DNA of 24,289 bases. It comes from DATKXU01 sp035528905. GTDB lineage: Bacteria; Armatimonadota; UBA5829; DTJY01. Made by a program: the position numbers and the translations under genes. Position 1 is the stretch's first letter. Every line of letters begins with the position of its first letter. A model generated the notes under the pieces. It was not told the origin of the DNA and made no database searches. It saw nothing but the letters and a program-made list of their open reading frames with translations. Location of the stretch: positions 1-24,289 of the forward strand of contig DATKXU010000055.1 of assembly GCA_035528905.1 (NCBI GenBank), in the 5' to 3' direction. Shown piece by piece: positions 1 through 5,687 of this stretch.

Positions 1-23
1 GCAGTCAGGGCAGTGTGTTAGCA

Positions 24-617
24 TTAAGACACCTCGCTGTTCACTACTAGTGAACAAGATTGGAAAGCTCCCTTGGCATCCGCGTCAAGGGGGACGAGCA
101 AGCAGGAACCGACCGGCTGGCAGGTCGCGGCAAGATGGCAGGGAACAGCGTCATCGCGGCGGAAGTGAAACGGGTCATTCGATATCCGGATCACAGAGCA
201 GACAGGAACTTCGACGGGGGAACCGGCACCAAACGCACAGCCGGAATACCCGTCGCGGTGGCCGAGGACAAGCTTGCCGGAAACGATGTTCAAGCTCACG
301 ATCTCAACGCGGATTATGGCGGGCTTGCCGCTCATGCGGATGCTGGCATATTGGCCAGGATGGATTTCGAGCGATCTAACGCTCCCGCCTGGAAGGCGGG
401 GAAGGGCTGGAGCGGGCTGGCGGCGAATGCGAGCGAGCATTGAAGCTGCTTGCTCTGCGGAAGAGGGCGGCTGGCTGCCTGCAAGATAGGTCTGGAAAGG
501 AAATCTGAGGTAGTCGAAGCTTGCGCCTGACATGCCTTGCCGGGTTTGCTTGCCCCGCTTTTTGAGTGTGTCGAAGTGCTTGGTTACTCCTGCTTCGTGT
601 CTGGTTTGCTTGCTCAT
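24..617 (-). CDS. hypothetical protein, 197 aa
   Basis: Complete leftward frame from ATG to TAA. A Shine-Dalgarno GGAG lies 9 nt before the ATG, so the start is well supported. The N-terminal third is basic (many K/R, with KKRGKQTRQG near residues 19-28). The rest has short beta-type stretches around IRVEIVSLNIVSGKLVLGH (roughly residues 100-120) that could form a small beta-barrel, but I do not recognise a family. It points away from the terminase operon, in the same direction as the replication operon at the other end of the window. The 50 bases upstream are AT-rich compared with the gene, which fits a promoter, but no clear -35/-10 pair is visible. Confidence 0.6.
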   Translation of the reverse strand: MSKQTRHEAGVTKHFDTLKKRGKQTRQGMSGASFDYLRFPFQTYLAGSQPPSSAEQAASMLARIRRQPAPALPRLPGGSVRSLEIHPGQYASIRMSGKPAIIRVEIVSLNIVSGKLVLGHRDGYSGCAFGAGSPVEVPVCSVIRISNDPFHFRRDDAVPCHLAATCQPVGSCLLVPLDADAKGAFQSCSLVVNSEVS

Positions 618-670
618 TGTTCTTTGCTCCTTGTTCTAATTATCGGCTTCCTGGATGCCAAACTGGAGGC

Positions 671-1039
671 CTATTTACTCCTGCGACGGCGCCTCTGGAA
701 TATCCTCCTGTCCAGCGAAAATAATTGAGTTATTTTTCGGCTCCGGGCTCCGGGCTCCGGGCTCCGGGGCTCCGGGCTCCGGGTTCCGGGGCTGCCCTTG
801 CCGCCCAGGTCGCTGTCGACGTTTACTGGCTGCGAACAAAGCCCGACCCTCCCCACCCTAGAAAGATACCTGTTCACAGAGTAATGTCGAACCACAGAGG
901 CGTCTATTGACGCATACTGACTACCCCGGGCTTGCAGTCGAACTACCGAGCCAGAAAAGACTCCCCAAGTCTGAGCTTCAGCTATGCTAACAGCTTGCGA
1001 TATGCTCACCGAACCGGCAATGATTGACAGGAAACTCAT
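671..1039 (-). CDS. doubtful frame across GC-rich 7-mer repeats
   Basis: This 122-codon frame is the only candidate gene of any size in the 677-base gap between the two leftward genes. There is no usable ribosome binding site: the only GGA touches the ATG. Its C-terminal half is produced by the 7-base repeat at 739-788 (giving RSPEPRSPEPGARSR) and ends in a run of arginines. No domain is recognisable. I think it is more likely non-coding. Apart from this frame, the gap contains the 7-mer repeat, a 5-bp hairpin (GCGTC/GACGC, 900-913) and the promoter plus short RNA at 1210-1308. Confidence 0.18.
   Translation of the reverse strand: MSFLSIIAGSVSISQAVSIAEAQTWGVFSGSVVRLQARGSQYASIDASVVRHYSVNRYLSRVGRVGLCSQPVNVDSDLGGKGSPGTRSPEPRSPEPGARSRKITQLFSLDRRIFQRRRRRSK
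739..788. repeat. 7-bp tandem repeat GGCTCCG
   Basis: Four perfect GGCTCCG units (739-766), one unit with an extra G (767-774), one perfect unit (775-781) and one with a T substitution (782-788). A simple-sequence array like this readily changes length by slippage. It directly adjoins an AT-rich stretch (719-737) just upstream of the leftward gene at 24-617. Confidence 0.9.
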
Positions 1040-1209
1040 TCCAGATAGAAGCTACACCGAGCTTTCGGCGACTCAGCGAAGCGGCATCAGATCGTCGGGA
1101 ACCGACACCTCGGAGCCTTCCGGAATGGTGATCCACGGGGCTGCTTTTACCACAACTAGACCGCGTTGCGTGGGTTCGCACAGCTTGATACATCGTGATA
1201 ATCCAAGCC

Positions 1210-1238
1210 TTGACATCACTGCGCTCAAGTGATATGAT
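1210..1238 (+). promoter_or_regulatory. near-consensus sigma70 promoter
   Basis: TTGACA at 1210-1215 (perfect -35), a 17-base spacer, and TATGAT at 1233-1238 (one mismatch to the consensus -10), preceded by TG at -15/-14 (TGA-TATGAT, extended -10). Transcription should start near 1245. No gene in the rightward direction follows; instead a terminator hairpin begins about 30 bases on. Confidence 0.75.
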
Positions 1239-1244
1239 AGCCGT

Positions 1245-1308
1245 GTTCCTCCTAGTGTGTGTCATTGTCGGATAGAACCCCGCGGTCGAGTGATCACGGG
1301 GTTTTGTC
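1245..1308 (+). ncRNA. candidate ~60-nt small RNA
   Basis: The interval is bounded by the strong promoter at 1210-1238 and the intrinsic terminator at 1276-1305, so the expected transcript is about 60 nt. Near its 5' end it carries UUCCUCCUAG, a perfect anti-Shine-Dalgarno core, in a region expected to be single-stranded. It contains no start codon with a ribosome binding site. Its 3' end overlaps the last bases of the leftward gene 1294-1611, so it may also act in antisense on that mRNA. The role is inferred; promoter, terminator and motif are directly visible. Confidence 0.45.
1276..1305 (+). terminator. intrinsic terminator of the short RNA
   Basis: AACCCCG (1276-1282) pairs with CGGGGTT (1297-1303), an inner GGTC/GATC helix closes a GAGT loop, and a TTTT tract (1302-1305) follows. 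It also sits at the end of the opposing gene 1294-1611, so it may end transcription from both sides, although the T tract is on the + side. Confidence 0.6.
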
Positions 1309-1611
1309 CGTTGGAGCCATCCAATCGGCAGGCTCGGCTCGCTGCTCCCGTTCAGCCTTGCGCTCAGAGTCCTTCAGCATCTCCCAGCCGATGTCAACGG
1401 CCTCCTCCGCAGTGAGCAGGATCGTGTGGTGCGCAAATCGTAGGCAGACCCGCTCAGTGTCGCCATCAACGAAGATGGGCGATACCTTCATCACCTTGCC
1501 TACCATCACCCCATTGACGTAGCCCTCCAGAAATGGCCCGCCCTTCCAGACCTTGATCTCCGGTGGACCTGGCCGCTGAAACATTAGCTTGACCTTGTTT
1601 GAGAGTCCCAT
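1294..1611 (-). CDS. hypothetical protein, 105 aa
   Basis: Starts at ATG 1611 with GGAG 10 nt upstream. The protein is a small mixed alpha/beta protein: residues 15-65 are rich in beta-type segments (EIKVWKGGPFLEGYVNG, VCLRFAHHTILL) and the C-terminal third is charged and helical (WEMLKDSERKAEREQR). No family recognised. It is the leftward product of the divergent control region at 1616-1788, whose leader sequence is mirrored on the other side, so it is probably co-regulated with whatever is transcribed rightward from about 1745. Confidence 0.65.
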   Translation of the reverse strand: MGLSNKVKLMFQRPGPPEIKVWKGGPFLEGYVNGVMVGKVMKVSPIFVDGDTERVCLRFAHHTILLTAEEAVDIGWEMLKDSERKAEREQRAEPADWMAPTDKTP

Positions 1612-1615
1612 TTTG

Positions 1616-1663
1616 CGTTAATCTCCTTCATGTATAAGGGAAGTTTTTTACACTACCAAGTAA
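1616..1663 (-). repeat. inverted leader repeat, left copy
   Basis: Read on the - strand it begins TTACTTGGTAGTGTAAAAAA and includes the ribosome binding site of the gene at 1294-1611. The + strand at 1740-1788 carries a diverged copy: over 44 aligned bases I count 10 differences, 7 of them transitions. The two copies point outward from a shared centre. Confidence 0.75.
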
Positions 1664-1707
1664 GTATACCATAGCTAAGCACAAAAGTATAGTAGCAAGC
1701 ACAAAAG
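1663..1707 (-). promoter_or_regulatory. leftward promoter with two 11-bp direct repeats
   Basis: On the - strand an extended -10, TGG-TATACT, occupies about 1663-1671. Two identical 11-mers AAGCACAAAAG (+ strand, 1677-1687 and 1697-1707) lie exactly 20 bases apart, so they present on about the same face of the helix. The nearer one overlaps the -35 position, where no TTGACA is present. This is the arrangement expected of an operator or activator site; the regulator is unknown. Confidence 0.5.
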
Positions 1708-1739
1708 ATACGCCGAGCCTCAAAAAAGGGTAGGGGTCG

Positions 1740-1788
1740 TTACTTCCTAGTCTAAAAAACTTTCCTCATGTATAAGAGAGATTTAGCG
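1740..1788 (+). repeat. inverted leader repeat, right copy
   Basis: Starts TTACTTCCTAGTCTAAAAAA and matches the leader of the gene at 1294-1611 in inverted orientation. Unlike the left copy it is not followed by a usable start codon: where the left copy has GCAAAATG the right copy runs into GATTTCGGGC. It therefore looks like the leader of an untranslated transcript entering the hairpin-rich region. Confidence 0.7.
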
Positions 1789-1860
1789 ATTTCGGGCGAG
1801 GCAGGGGCTGTGCAGTGAACAGGTGTCTACGGCAAGTCGAAATGAGGGGCTTGGAGGCTA

Positions 1861-1885
1861 GGGCGGCGGGCAAAGCCCGCCGCCC
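1861..1885. repeat. perfect 11-bp hairpin, AAA loop
   Basis: GGGCGGCGGGC (1861-1871), AAA, GCCCGCCGCCC (1875-1885): a perfect all-GC stem with no T tract after it, so it is a structural hairpin rather than a classical terminator. A weaker 5-bp hairpin AAGGA/TCCTT follows at 1939-1951. Confidence 0.9.
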
Positions 1886-1999
1886 GTGCTCAATATGGAC
1901 AGTGAAGCGTTGGATTAGGAAAGGGGGACCCCTCGAAAAAGGACTCTCCTTGATATTTCTGGTGGTTTGCGAAAAGTTGCTTGATTACATGGTGCGGTG

Positions 2000-2146
2000 C
2001 AGCTTAGGCGGGCCGGGACGCCCCCCGCGGCACCTGGGGGGTCGGCCCGCCGCAGCGGTCAATGGAGCAGTGATCCAGCGAGGGCCGGGGACGCCCCCCG
2101 CTGCACCTGGGGGGTCCGGCCCGAGCGGCGGTGAACGGTTCAGTGT
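2000..2146 (+). repeat. tandemly duplicated hairpin with compensating change
   Basis: Two copies with a period of 72-73 bases. Copy 1: outer stem 2008-2015/2043-2050, 5' bulge GGAC (2016-2019), inner stem 2020-2026/2036-2042 including one G-U pair, loop GCGGCACCT. Copy 2: outer stem 2082-2088/2116-2122, bulge GGAC (2089-2092), inner stem 2093-2099/2109-2115 with the same G-U pair, loop GCTGCACCT. Relative to copy 1, copy 2 has one extra G on the left arm and one extra C on the right arm, adding a base pair. The downstream linker (GCGGT..AA..GG..CAGTG) is also repeated. Confidence 0.85.
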
Positions 2147-2150
2147 AGGG

Positions 2151-2190
2151 CTCGGTGTCGTGTTCGGGGGCTCGGTGTCGTGTTTGGGGG
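2151..2190. repeat. 20-bp tandem repeat, two copies plus partial
   Basis: CTCGGTGTCGTGTTCGGGGG (2151-2170) is followed by an identical unit with one C-to-T change (2171-2190); a decayed third unit starts CTCG at 2191. It lies directly after the duplicated hairpin, so this stretch has grown by repeated local duplication. Confidence 0.9.
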
Positions 2191-2397
2191 CTCGAATTCG
2201 GGTTCCGTGGCTGAAATTCGCTGTAATGCTTCCAAAAATCGCGGGGCTACATCGCGTCGACCTTCTTTCGGGCTTTCAATGATCGATGAGTTATGCTTAG
2301 GATATTCTGACCGTGGTCGTACGTATCGTAGTAATCCAGATCTTCTTTCTTTGTTTCTTCTGGCAGGATACCTGGAGGGATGCGCTCGCTCTGAAGA

Positions 2398-2420
2398 ATG
2401 GCGCGGCGAAGCCGCGCCAT
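2398..2420. repeat. perfect 10-bp hairpin, GAA loop
   Basis: ATGGCGCGGC (2398-2407), GAA, GCCGCGCCAT (2411-2420). The stretch between this hairpin and the 20-bp repeat (2191-2397) is less GC-rich, pyrimidine-rich around 2339-2361, and holds no feature I can name. Confidence 0.9.
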
Positions 2421-2507
2421 GGTATCGCTCTCGCTCTGGCCACGTTGTGTGTCGTGAGTATTGATTTCCTGGGTGGGGAAGGACACAGGAGCATCAGCGA
2501 CCTGGCC

Positions 2508-2535
2508 GGGGCAAGGGGGGGGCAGGGGGGAAGGG
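2508..2535 (+). other. G-quadruplex-forming motif
   Basis: Four G runs separated by two or three bases: GGGG (2508-2511), eight G (2515-2522), six G (2525-2530), GGG (2533-2535). This meets the usual sequence rule for a G-quadruplex on the + strand. A C run at 2555-2561 could compete by pairing with one of the G runs. Confidence 0.7.
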
Positions 2536-2635
2536 CACGTGGCCACACGGGGCGGCCCCCCGCTCGTCCGGCGACGCTCTGCGCACGGAGCACATAATCC
2601 CTTGTGCGTAGTGCGATGGAACGACCGCCGGCGCC

Positions 2636-2741
2636 CGGCTCTGCCAGCGTGCCAGCGTGCCGCGCAGCACGTGCCACCCCCACGCTGGCCCAGACGAACG
2701 AAGTGAGCTGTGTCCAGCGTGGGGGTGGGCTGGCAGAGCCG
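2636..2741. repeat. nested inverted repeat forming a three-way junction
   Basis: P1: CGGCTCTGCCAGC (2636-2648) pairs perfectly with 2729-2741. P3: CCACCCCCACGCTGG (2674-2688) pairs perfectly with 2714-2728, closing a 25-nt loop (2689-2713). Between P1 and P3 on the 5' side sits a small hairpin P2, CGTGC/GCACG (2656-2660/2667-2671). The 3' strands of P3 and P1 are contiguous (2714-2741), so P1 and P3 can stack end to end. That is 28 Watson-Crick pairs plus P2. Confidence 0.85.
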
Positions 2742-2775
2742 CGTCCCGGAGCTTTCAATGAGCACTAAGCTGTCA

Positions 2776-2806
2776 CGCGCCGTTACGCTACCTGCGTATG
2801 GGCGCG
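2776..2806. repeat. hairpin with 2x2 internal loop
   Basis: CGCGCC (2776-2781) pairs with GGCGCG (2801-2806); after a GT/TG internal mismatch, TACGC (2784-2788) pairs with GCGTA (2794-2798), closing loop TACCT. Confidence 0.7.
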
Positions 2807-2838
2807 GAACCCACAGTCGTATGGATGCAGTGAGTCCC

Positions 2839-2885
2839 CGCCGCCCGCGCAGTCTGCCGGGTGCCTCCGGCAGGCGCGGGCGGCG
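2839..2885. repeat. 12+7-bp hairpin with 3-nt bulge
   Basis: CGCCGCCCGCGC (2839-2850) pairs with 2874-2885; a 5' bulge AGT (2851-2853) precedes CTGCCGG (2854-2860), which pairs with CCGGCAG (2867-2873) and closes loop GTGCCT. No T tract follows the 3' arm, so a terminator role is not obvious. Confidence 0.85.
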
Positions 2886-2904
2886 TCCCTTCCCTTCAGC
2901 TTCT

Positions 2905-3009
2905 CGCCTACCACAGGCGTATCACTCGGCGCAGGATAACCCGCATTATGTTCAACCTGCTCTGTGTCTATGTGCTCTGGTTGACATAATGCCGTGGTTA
3001 TCGTGCGTC
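2905..3009 (+). repeat. small hairpin followed by long imperfect hairpin
   Basis: CGCCT/AGGCG (2905-2919) comes first. Then a long arm 2928-2957 pairs with 2979-3009: the distal part is GCATTATGT(T)CAACC with GGTTGACATAATGC, then a small internal loop (C opposite CGT), GATAACC with GGTTATC, and further pairs GGCGCA with TGCGTC including one G-U. Loop 2958-2978. About 27 pairs in all; the G-U pair would be C-A on the other strand, which favours a + strand RNA. Confidence 0.85.
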
Positions 3010-3106
3010 CGAACCCTCGGCCTCACAATGACGTCAGTCCCTGGTCAAATAATCCCTGCCGGTCTGCTTCGCTTCGATGATGCAGATAGCTAACGACGCA
3101 GGGGGC

Positions 3107-3150
3107 GGCGCCGGCGAAGCATTCGTCCCTTCGATGCTGAGCGGCGCGCC
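3107..3150. repeat. imperfect hairpin near a tRNA-like fragment
   Basis: GGCGC (3107-3111) pairs with GCGCC (3146-3150) and AGCAT (3118-3122) with ATGCT (3134-3138), with an internal loop. Just beyond, the - strand from about 3187 down reads like the start of a tRNA (TA-GCTT-AGTGGTG-AAGC), but no matching T-arm or acceptor 3' half follows. Confidence 0.55.
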
Positions 3151-3331
3151 ACCAGCGGCGTCGCTTCACCACTAAGCTATGGGCTGCCACTTAGCCTCCC
3201 TTCGTGCAGACAAAATGCCTGAATACCACTCACTATCATCATGCAAATCTTTCAAGTCACCACGATTGCTGCCCCGCGTCGTGGTCGATCAATTATCACT
3301 GGCCCCTCGATCGTTGATAGTGCCTTGGATG

Positions 3332-3361
3332 ACCCCCTTCCCTTGGGGGTGGGTGGGTGGG
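3332..3361 (+). other. hairpin / G-quadruplex switch sequence
   Basis: ACCCCC (3332-3337) can pair with GGGGGT (3345-3350) across a 7-nt loop. The same G run begins GGGGGTGGGTGGGTGGG (3345-3361), a compact G-quadruplex motif with single-T loops. The two structures exclude each other. The element lies about 345 bases upstream of the small terminase gene. Confidence 0.7.
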
Positions 3362-3479
3362 TGCTTCTGAATTATCAATACCTTGTTCTTCTGCTTCTCA
3401 TTGCTGCTCAAAGCTGTGGCGATCCACAGTCCAGCGACGAGCGAGCGAAGCGAGCGAGTCGCGGTCAAGTCACAGTTAG

Positions 3480-3625
3480 TTGTTCATTGATAGTGAATGC
3501 ATTGTAGTCTGTTGTTGTTCTGCTGCTGCTGCTGCTGTTATCACTACTCACTGTGTGTGTAGTGTTGTTATGTATTATTATTGTTATCTTAATATATATA
3601 TACTCTACTACTTGATTAGTGTGTT
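3480..3625. other. AT-rich low-complexity spacer before terminase
   Basis: An abrupt change from GC-rich sequence to a T-rich stretch with (GTT)3 and six CTG/TGC units (3511-3537), TG repeats (3550-3560) and an ATATATATA run (about 3592-3601). No gene is visible between 3151 and 3706. Placement just upstream of the small terminase gene and the AT richness would suit a packaging-initiation site, an easily melted site, or the operon promoter region; none of these can be proved by eye. Confidence 0.5.
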
Positions 3626-3693
3626 TTGTTATTGCTGTTGTTCTTTATGGGAGAACCTCCGCGCTCATTCTGGCTTTGCGGCTGGAAAAGGTG

Positions 3694-3706
3694 TATAGTG
3701 TAGTCT
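3694..3706 (+). promoter_or_regulatory. possible -10 giving a leaderless terminase mRNA
   Basis: TATAGT (3694-3699) ends 7 bases before the ATG at 3707, so transcription would start at or next to the start codon. No Shine-Dalgarno is found at normal spacing before this ATG (AAAAGG at 3686-3691 is 15 bases away). No good -35 is present, so this is a weak call. Confidence 0.3.
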
Positions 3707-4273
3707 ATGAATACTACTGAGCGGGGTGCGGGGACAGACCCGAGCAATTTATACCGTCGTGGTGAGGTGGAGAAGCGGATAGCTCGCGGTGTTTTGGACG
3801 GGAAGGACGAGTCTGAGTTATCTGATTTGCTGGGTATGCCGAAGCGTGACGTGACTGACATTGTGTCGAGGTTGGCTCGTCGTGTGGCTCAGGAATCGCC
3901 TGAGATCGCGAGGATCCACGCTATCAAGCAGACTGGGATGTTGCAGGCTCTTTACCTTGAGGCTCAGACTGAGTGGGGAAAGACTCACGATCCGAGGTAT
4001 GCTGAGCAGATGCGTGGTGCTTTGAGTGACATCCGAAAGATATGGGGTGTTGAGGCACCTCAGCGGATAGCTTTGGGTGCAGTGGTGGCAGGGACTGGTG
4101 GGGTATTAGGCGGGATATTGGGGGATGTAGATGATGCGACACTCGAAATGCTTGCCGGAATCTTTGAACGAGGTAACGCTGGAGCAGGTGCGGATGGCGA
4201 AGGCGTTCCGGCACTTGAAGGAAATGGCGAGATTAGTCTCGCCGTTCCAGTGGATCGACGGGAAGCATCTTGA
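3707..4273 (+). CDS. terS: terminase small subunit
   Basis: Recognises viral DNA and hands it to the large subunit for packaging. The call rests mainly on position and fold type. The N-terminal 60 residues look like a helix-turn-helix unit (RGEVEKRIARGVLDG, DESELSDLLGMPKRDVTDIVSRL), followed by a long helical region (MLQALYLEAQTEWGKTHDPRY) typical of oligomerising small terminases, then a Gly/Val-rich linker and an acidic tail. At 188 aa it is of normal size, and the large subunit follows immediately with a long overlap. It is the first gene of the rightward operon. The ATG at 3707 lacks a good ribosome binding site; see the -10 box at 3694. Confidence 0.72.
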   Translation: MNTTERGAGTDPSNLYRRGEVEKRIARGVLDGKDESELSDLLGMPKRDVTDIVSRLARRVAQESPEIARIHAIKQTGMLQALYLEAQTEWGKTHDPRYAEQMRGALSDIRKIWGVEAPQRIALGAVVAGTGGVLGGILGDVDDATLEMLAGIFERGNAGAGADGEGVPALEGNGEISLAVPVDRREAS

Positions 4274-5687
4274 CCTGATCTGCGAGCACTTAGAGGCTGT
4301 GGAGTCGGGTGACATCACTCGTTTGATCATCAACATCCCGCCTGGGTATGCGAAGTCCTACCTGTGCAGCCGCGTATTCCCGGCGTGGTGTTTGCTTCGT
4401 CACTGCGACTGGGAGATTCTGTTGAATTCTTACGGTGACGACCTCGCTCAGGAGCACTCGGCGGCTGCTCGGCAGTTCTACACGTATTGGGCTCCGAAGA
4501 TCAGCGGTGCGTCGGTATCGACGGCTTCTAAGGCGATCGATCGTTGGCTGGTGGATGCTGGCCCGGCGTTTCTCGGTGGTGGGATGCGGGCTTGCGGGAT
4601 CAACTCGGCTGTGACAGGTCGCCGTGCAAACGTGGCGATAGTCGATGATCCGTATAAGAACTGGGCTGAGGCGTCGTCCGCGGCATATCGCAAGACGGTG
4701 TCTGATAACTACCGGTCTGCGGTGCGGAACAGGTTGTTGCCTGGTGGCCGGTTGGTTTTGATTCACACGAGGTGGCACAAGGAGGACCTGACCGGCGAGC
4801 TGGTTGCTGAGATGGAGGCCGGCGCCGGTGAGAAGTTCACTGTGTTGAAGCTGGCTGTTCGGGCTGGAGTCGATGATGTTCTGGGCAGGCCGGCAGGCGA
4901 GGTGTTATGGCCTGAGTTCTACGACGAGGCTGAAGTTGTGGAGATTCAGAAGGCGTTGTCGGTGACCCCGTATTTCTGGCAGTCTCAATATCAGCAGGAA
5001 CCGGAGGAACCGGGTGGGAAGCTCTTCAAGCGCGACTGGTTGTTGTATTTCGACGTGGAGGGTGATTATTACTGCCTGCACGGGCGGGATGGTGACCTGC
5101 GGTATCATCGTGGCGAATGCATGTGTTTCCAGACGGTCGACACAAACGGTTCGAGCAAGTCGAGTGCTGATTTCTTCGTTATTTCGACGTGGATGCTGTG
5201 TCCGGGTGGTGAGTTGCTGCTTTGCGGTCTGTTTCGTGAGCGTTTGGACGTTTCCGGTCACTTGGGGGCCTTGGAGGACGCTTATGCGGCCTGGACTCCG
5301 GCTTTTCAGGCGGTGGAGAACAAGACTTTTGGCACTAATCTGATCGCGGCTGCTCTGGCGGTGGGGTTGCCGGTGGTCGAGTCGCCGGCCGATGTGGACA
5401 AGCTGACTCGGTCGGTGACTATCTTGACAAAGTATAAGAGCGGCACGGTTTACCATCGGAAGGGCGCTCACTGGACTGAGGTTGTGGAGCATGAGCTTAT
5501 GGAGTTTCCGGGTGGTCGCAATGACGATATTGTTGACACGGCGTCTATAGCAGGTATACAATCAGTTGAGTTTGGCGTTGGCTTGAGTGAACTGCCGACG
5601 CTCGGGGGGGATAAGCGTGTTGGATCTTCGTTCGGGGTTGAGGAATCTCTTTTCGGCGTCAAAGGCAGTTCCGGTGGCGAAGTCTGA
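4194..5687 (+). CDS. terL: terminase large subunit (packaging ATPase/nuclease)
   Basis: Motor protein that pumps DNA into the prohead and cuts it. Counting from ATG 4194: Walker A PPGYAKS near residues 49-55, a TRWH segment near 192-195, Walker B VAIVDD at 147-152, and an RNase H-like nuclease domain in the second half, starting at VDTNGSSK (Asp about 316) and ending near NDDIVD. A nonstandard GYAKS replaces the usual G-GKS. The frame is open from ATG 4131, but ATG 4194 has GGAG 9 nt upstream and gives the usual short lead into FQWIDGKHLDLI. It overlaps the small terminase by 80 nt from 4194 (143 nt from 4131) and the portal gene downstream. Confidence 0.92.
   Translation: MAKAFRHLKEMARLVSPFQWIDGKHLDLICEHLEAVESGDITRLIINIPPGYAKSYLCSRVFPAWCLLRHCDWEILLNSYGDDLAQEHSAAARQFYTYWAPKISGASVSTASKAIDRWLVDAGPAFLGGGMRACGINSAVTGRRANVAIVDDPYKNWAEASSAAYRKTVSDNYRSAVRNRLLPGGRLVLIHTRWHKEDLTGELVAEMEAGAGEKFTVLKLAVRAGVDDVLGRPAGEVLWPEFYDEAEVVEIQKALSVTPYFWQSQYQQEPEEPGGKLFKRDWLLYFDVEGDYYCLHGRDGDLRYHRGECMCFQTVDTNGSSKSSADFFVISTWMLCPGGELLLCGLFRERLDVSGHLGALEDAYAAWTPAFQAVENKTFGTNLIAAALAVGLPVVESPADVDKLTRSVTILTKYKSGTVYHRKGAHWTEVVEHELMEFPGGRNDDIVDTASIAGIQSVEFGVGLSELPTLGGDKRVGSSFGVEESLFGVKGSSGGEV

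Larger units (their letters stand above)
1789..3150 (+). ncRNA. candidate large structured non-coding RNA region
   Basis: About 1.36 kb without a convincing gene: frames across it lack ribosome binding sites and encode low-complexity G/R/P-rich peptides. It is dense in strong inverted repeats, listed separately (1861-1885, 2008-2050, 2082-2122, 2398-2420, 2636-2741, 2776-2806, 2839-2885, 2905-2919, 2928-3009, 3107-3150). G-T pairs in the stems at 2008-2050, 2082-2122 and 2928-3009 only work as G-U on the + strand, and the duplicated pair shows a compensating insertion. Upstream, a leader copied from a real mRNA points into it. It could be one RNA, several RNAs, or a cruciform-rich DNA site such as an origin or packaging region. 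I do not recognise a known phage RNA family (GOLLD, ROOL and similar), but that needs a covariance search. Confidence 0.4.

Noticed and set aside
1073..1216. 47-codon leftward frame with a protein-like look (LVVVKAAPWITIPEG)
   Set aside because: No ribosome binding site near its ATG; the nearby AGGAGG is about 30 bases away, and the + strand promoter covers its start.
987..1265. 92-codon leftward frame
   Set aside because: No binding site upstream of its ATG (the AGGAGG lies after the start), R/S-rich sequence, and overlap with the + strand promoter and short RNA.
1815..2282. 155-codon rightward frame in the hairpin region
   Set aside because: GTG start without binding site; its sequence is mostly the translation of GC-rich hairpins and 20-bp repeats.
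2247..2765. 172-codon leftward frame
   Set aside because: It reads through the three-way junction and quadruplex motif, giving a Cys/Arg/Gly-rich product with no start signal.
2710..3093. 127-codon rightward frame
   Set aside because: Consists of translated inverted repeats with no binding site; the same bases are better explained by hairpins.
3090..3190. tRNA gene on the - strand
   Set aside because: TA-GCTT-AGTGGTG-AAGC looks like a D-arm, but no anticodon stem with T33, no T-arm and no complementary acceptor 3' half follow.
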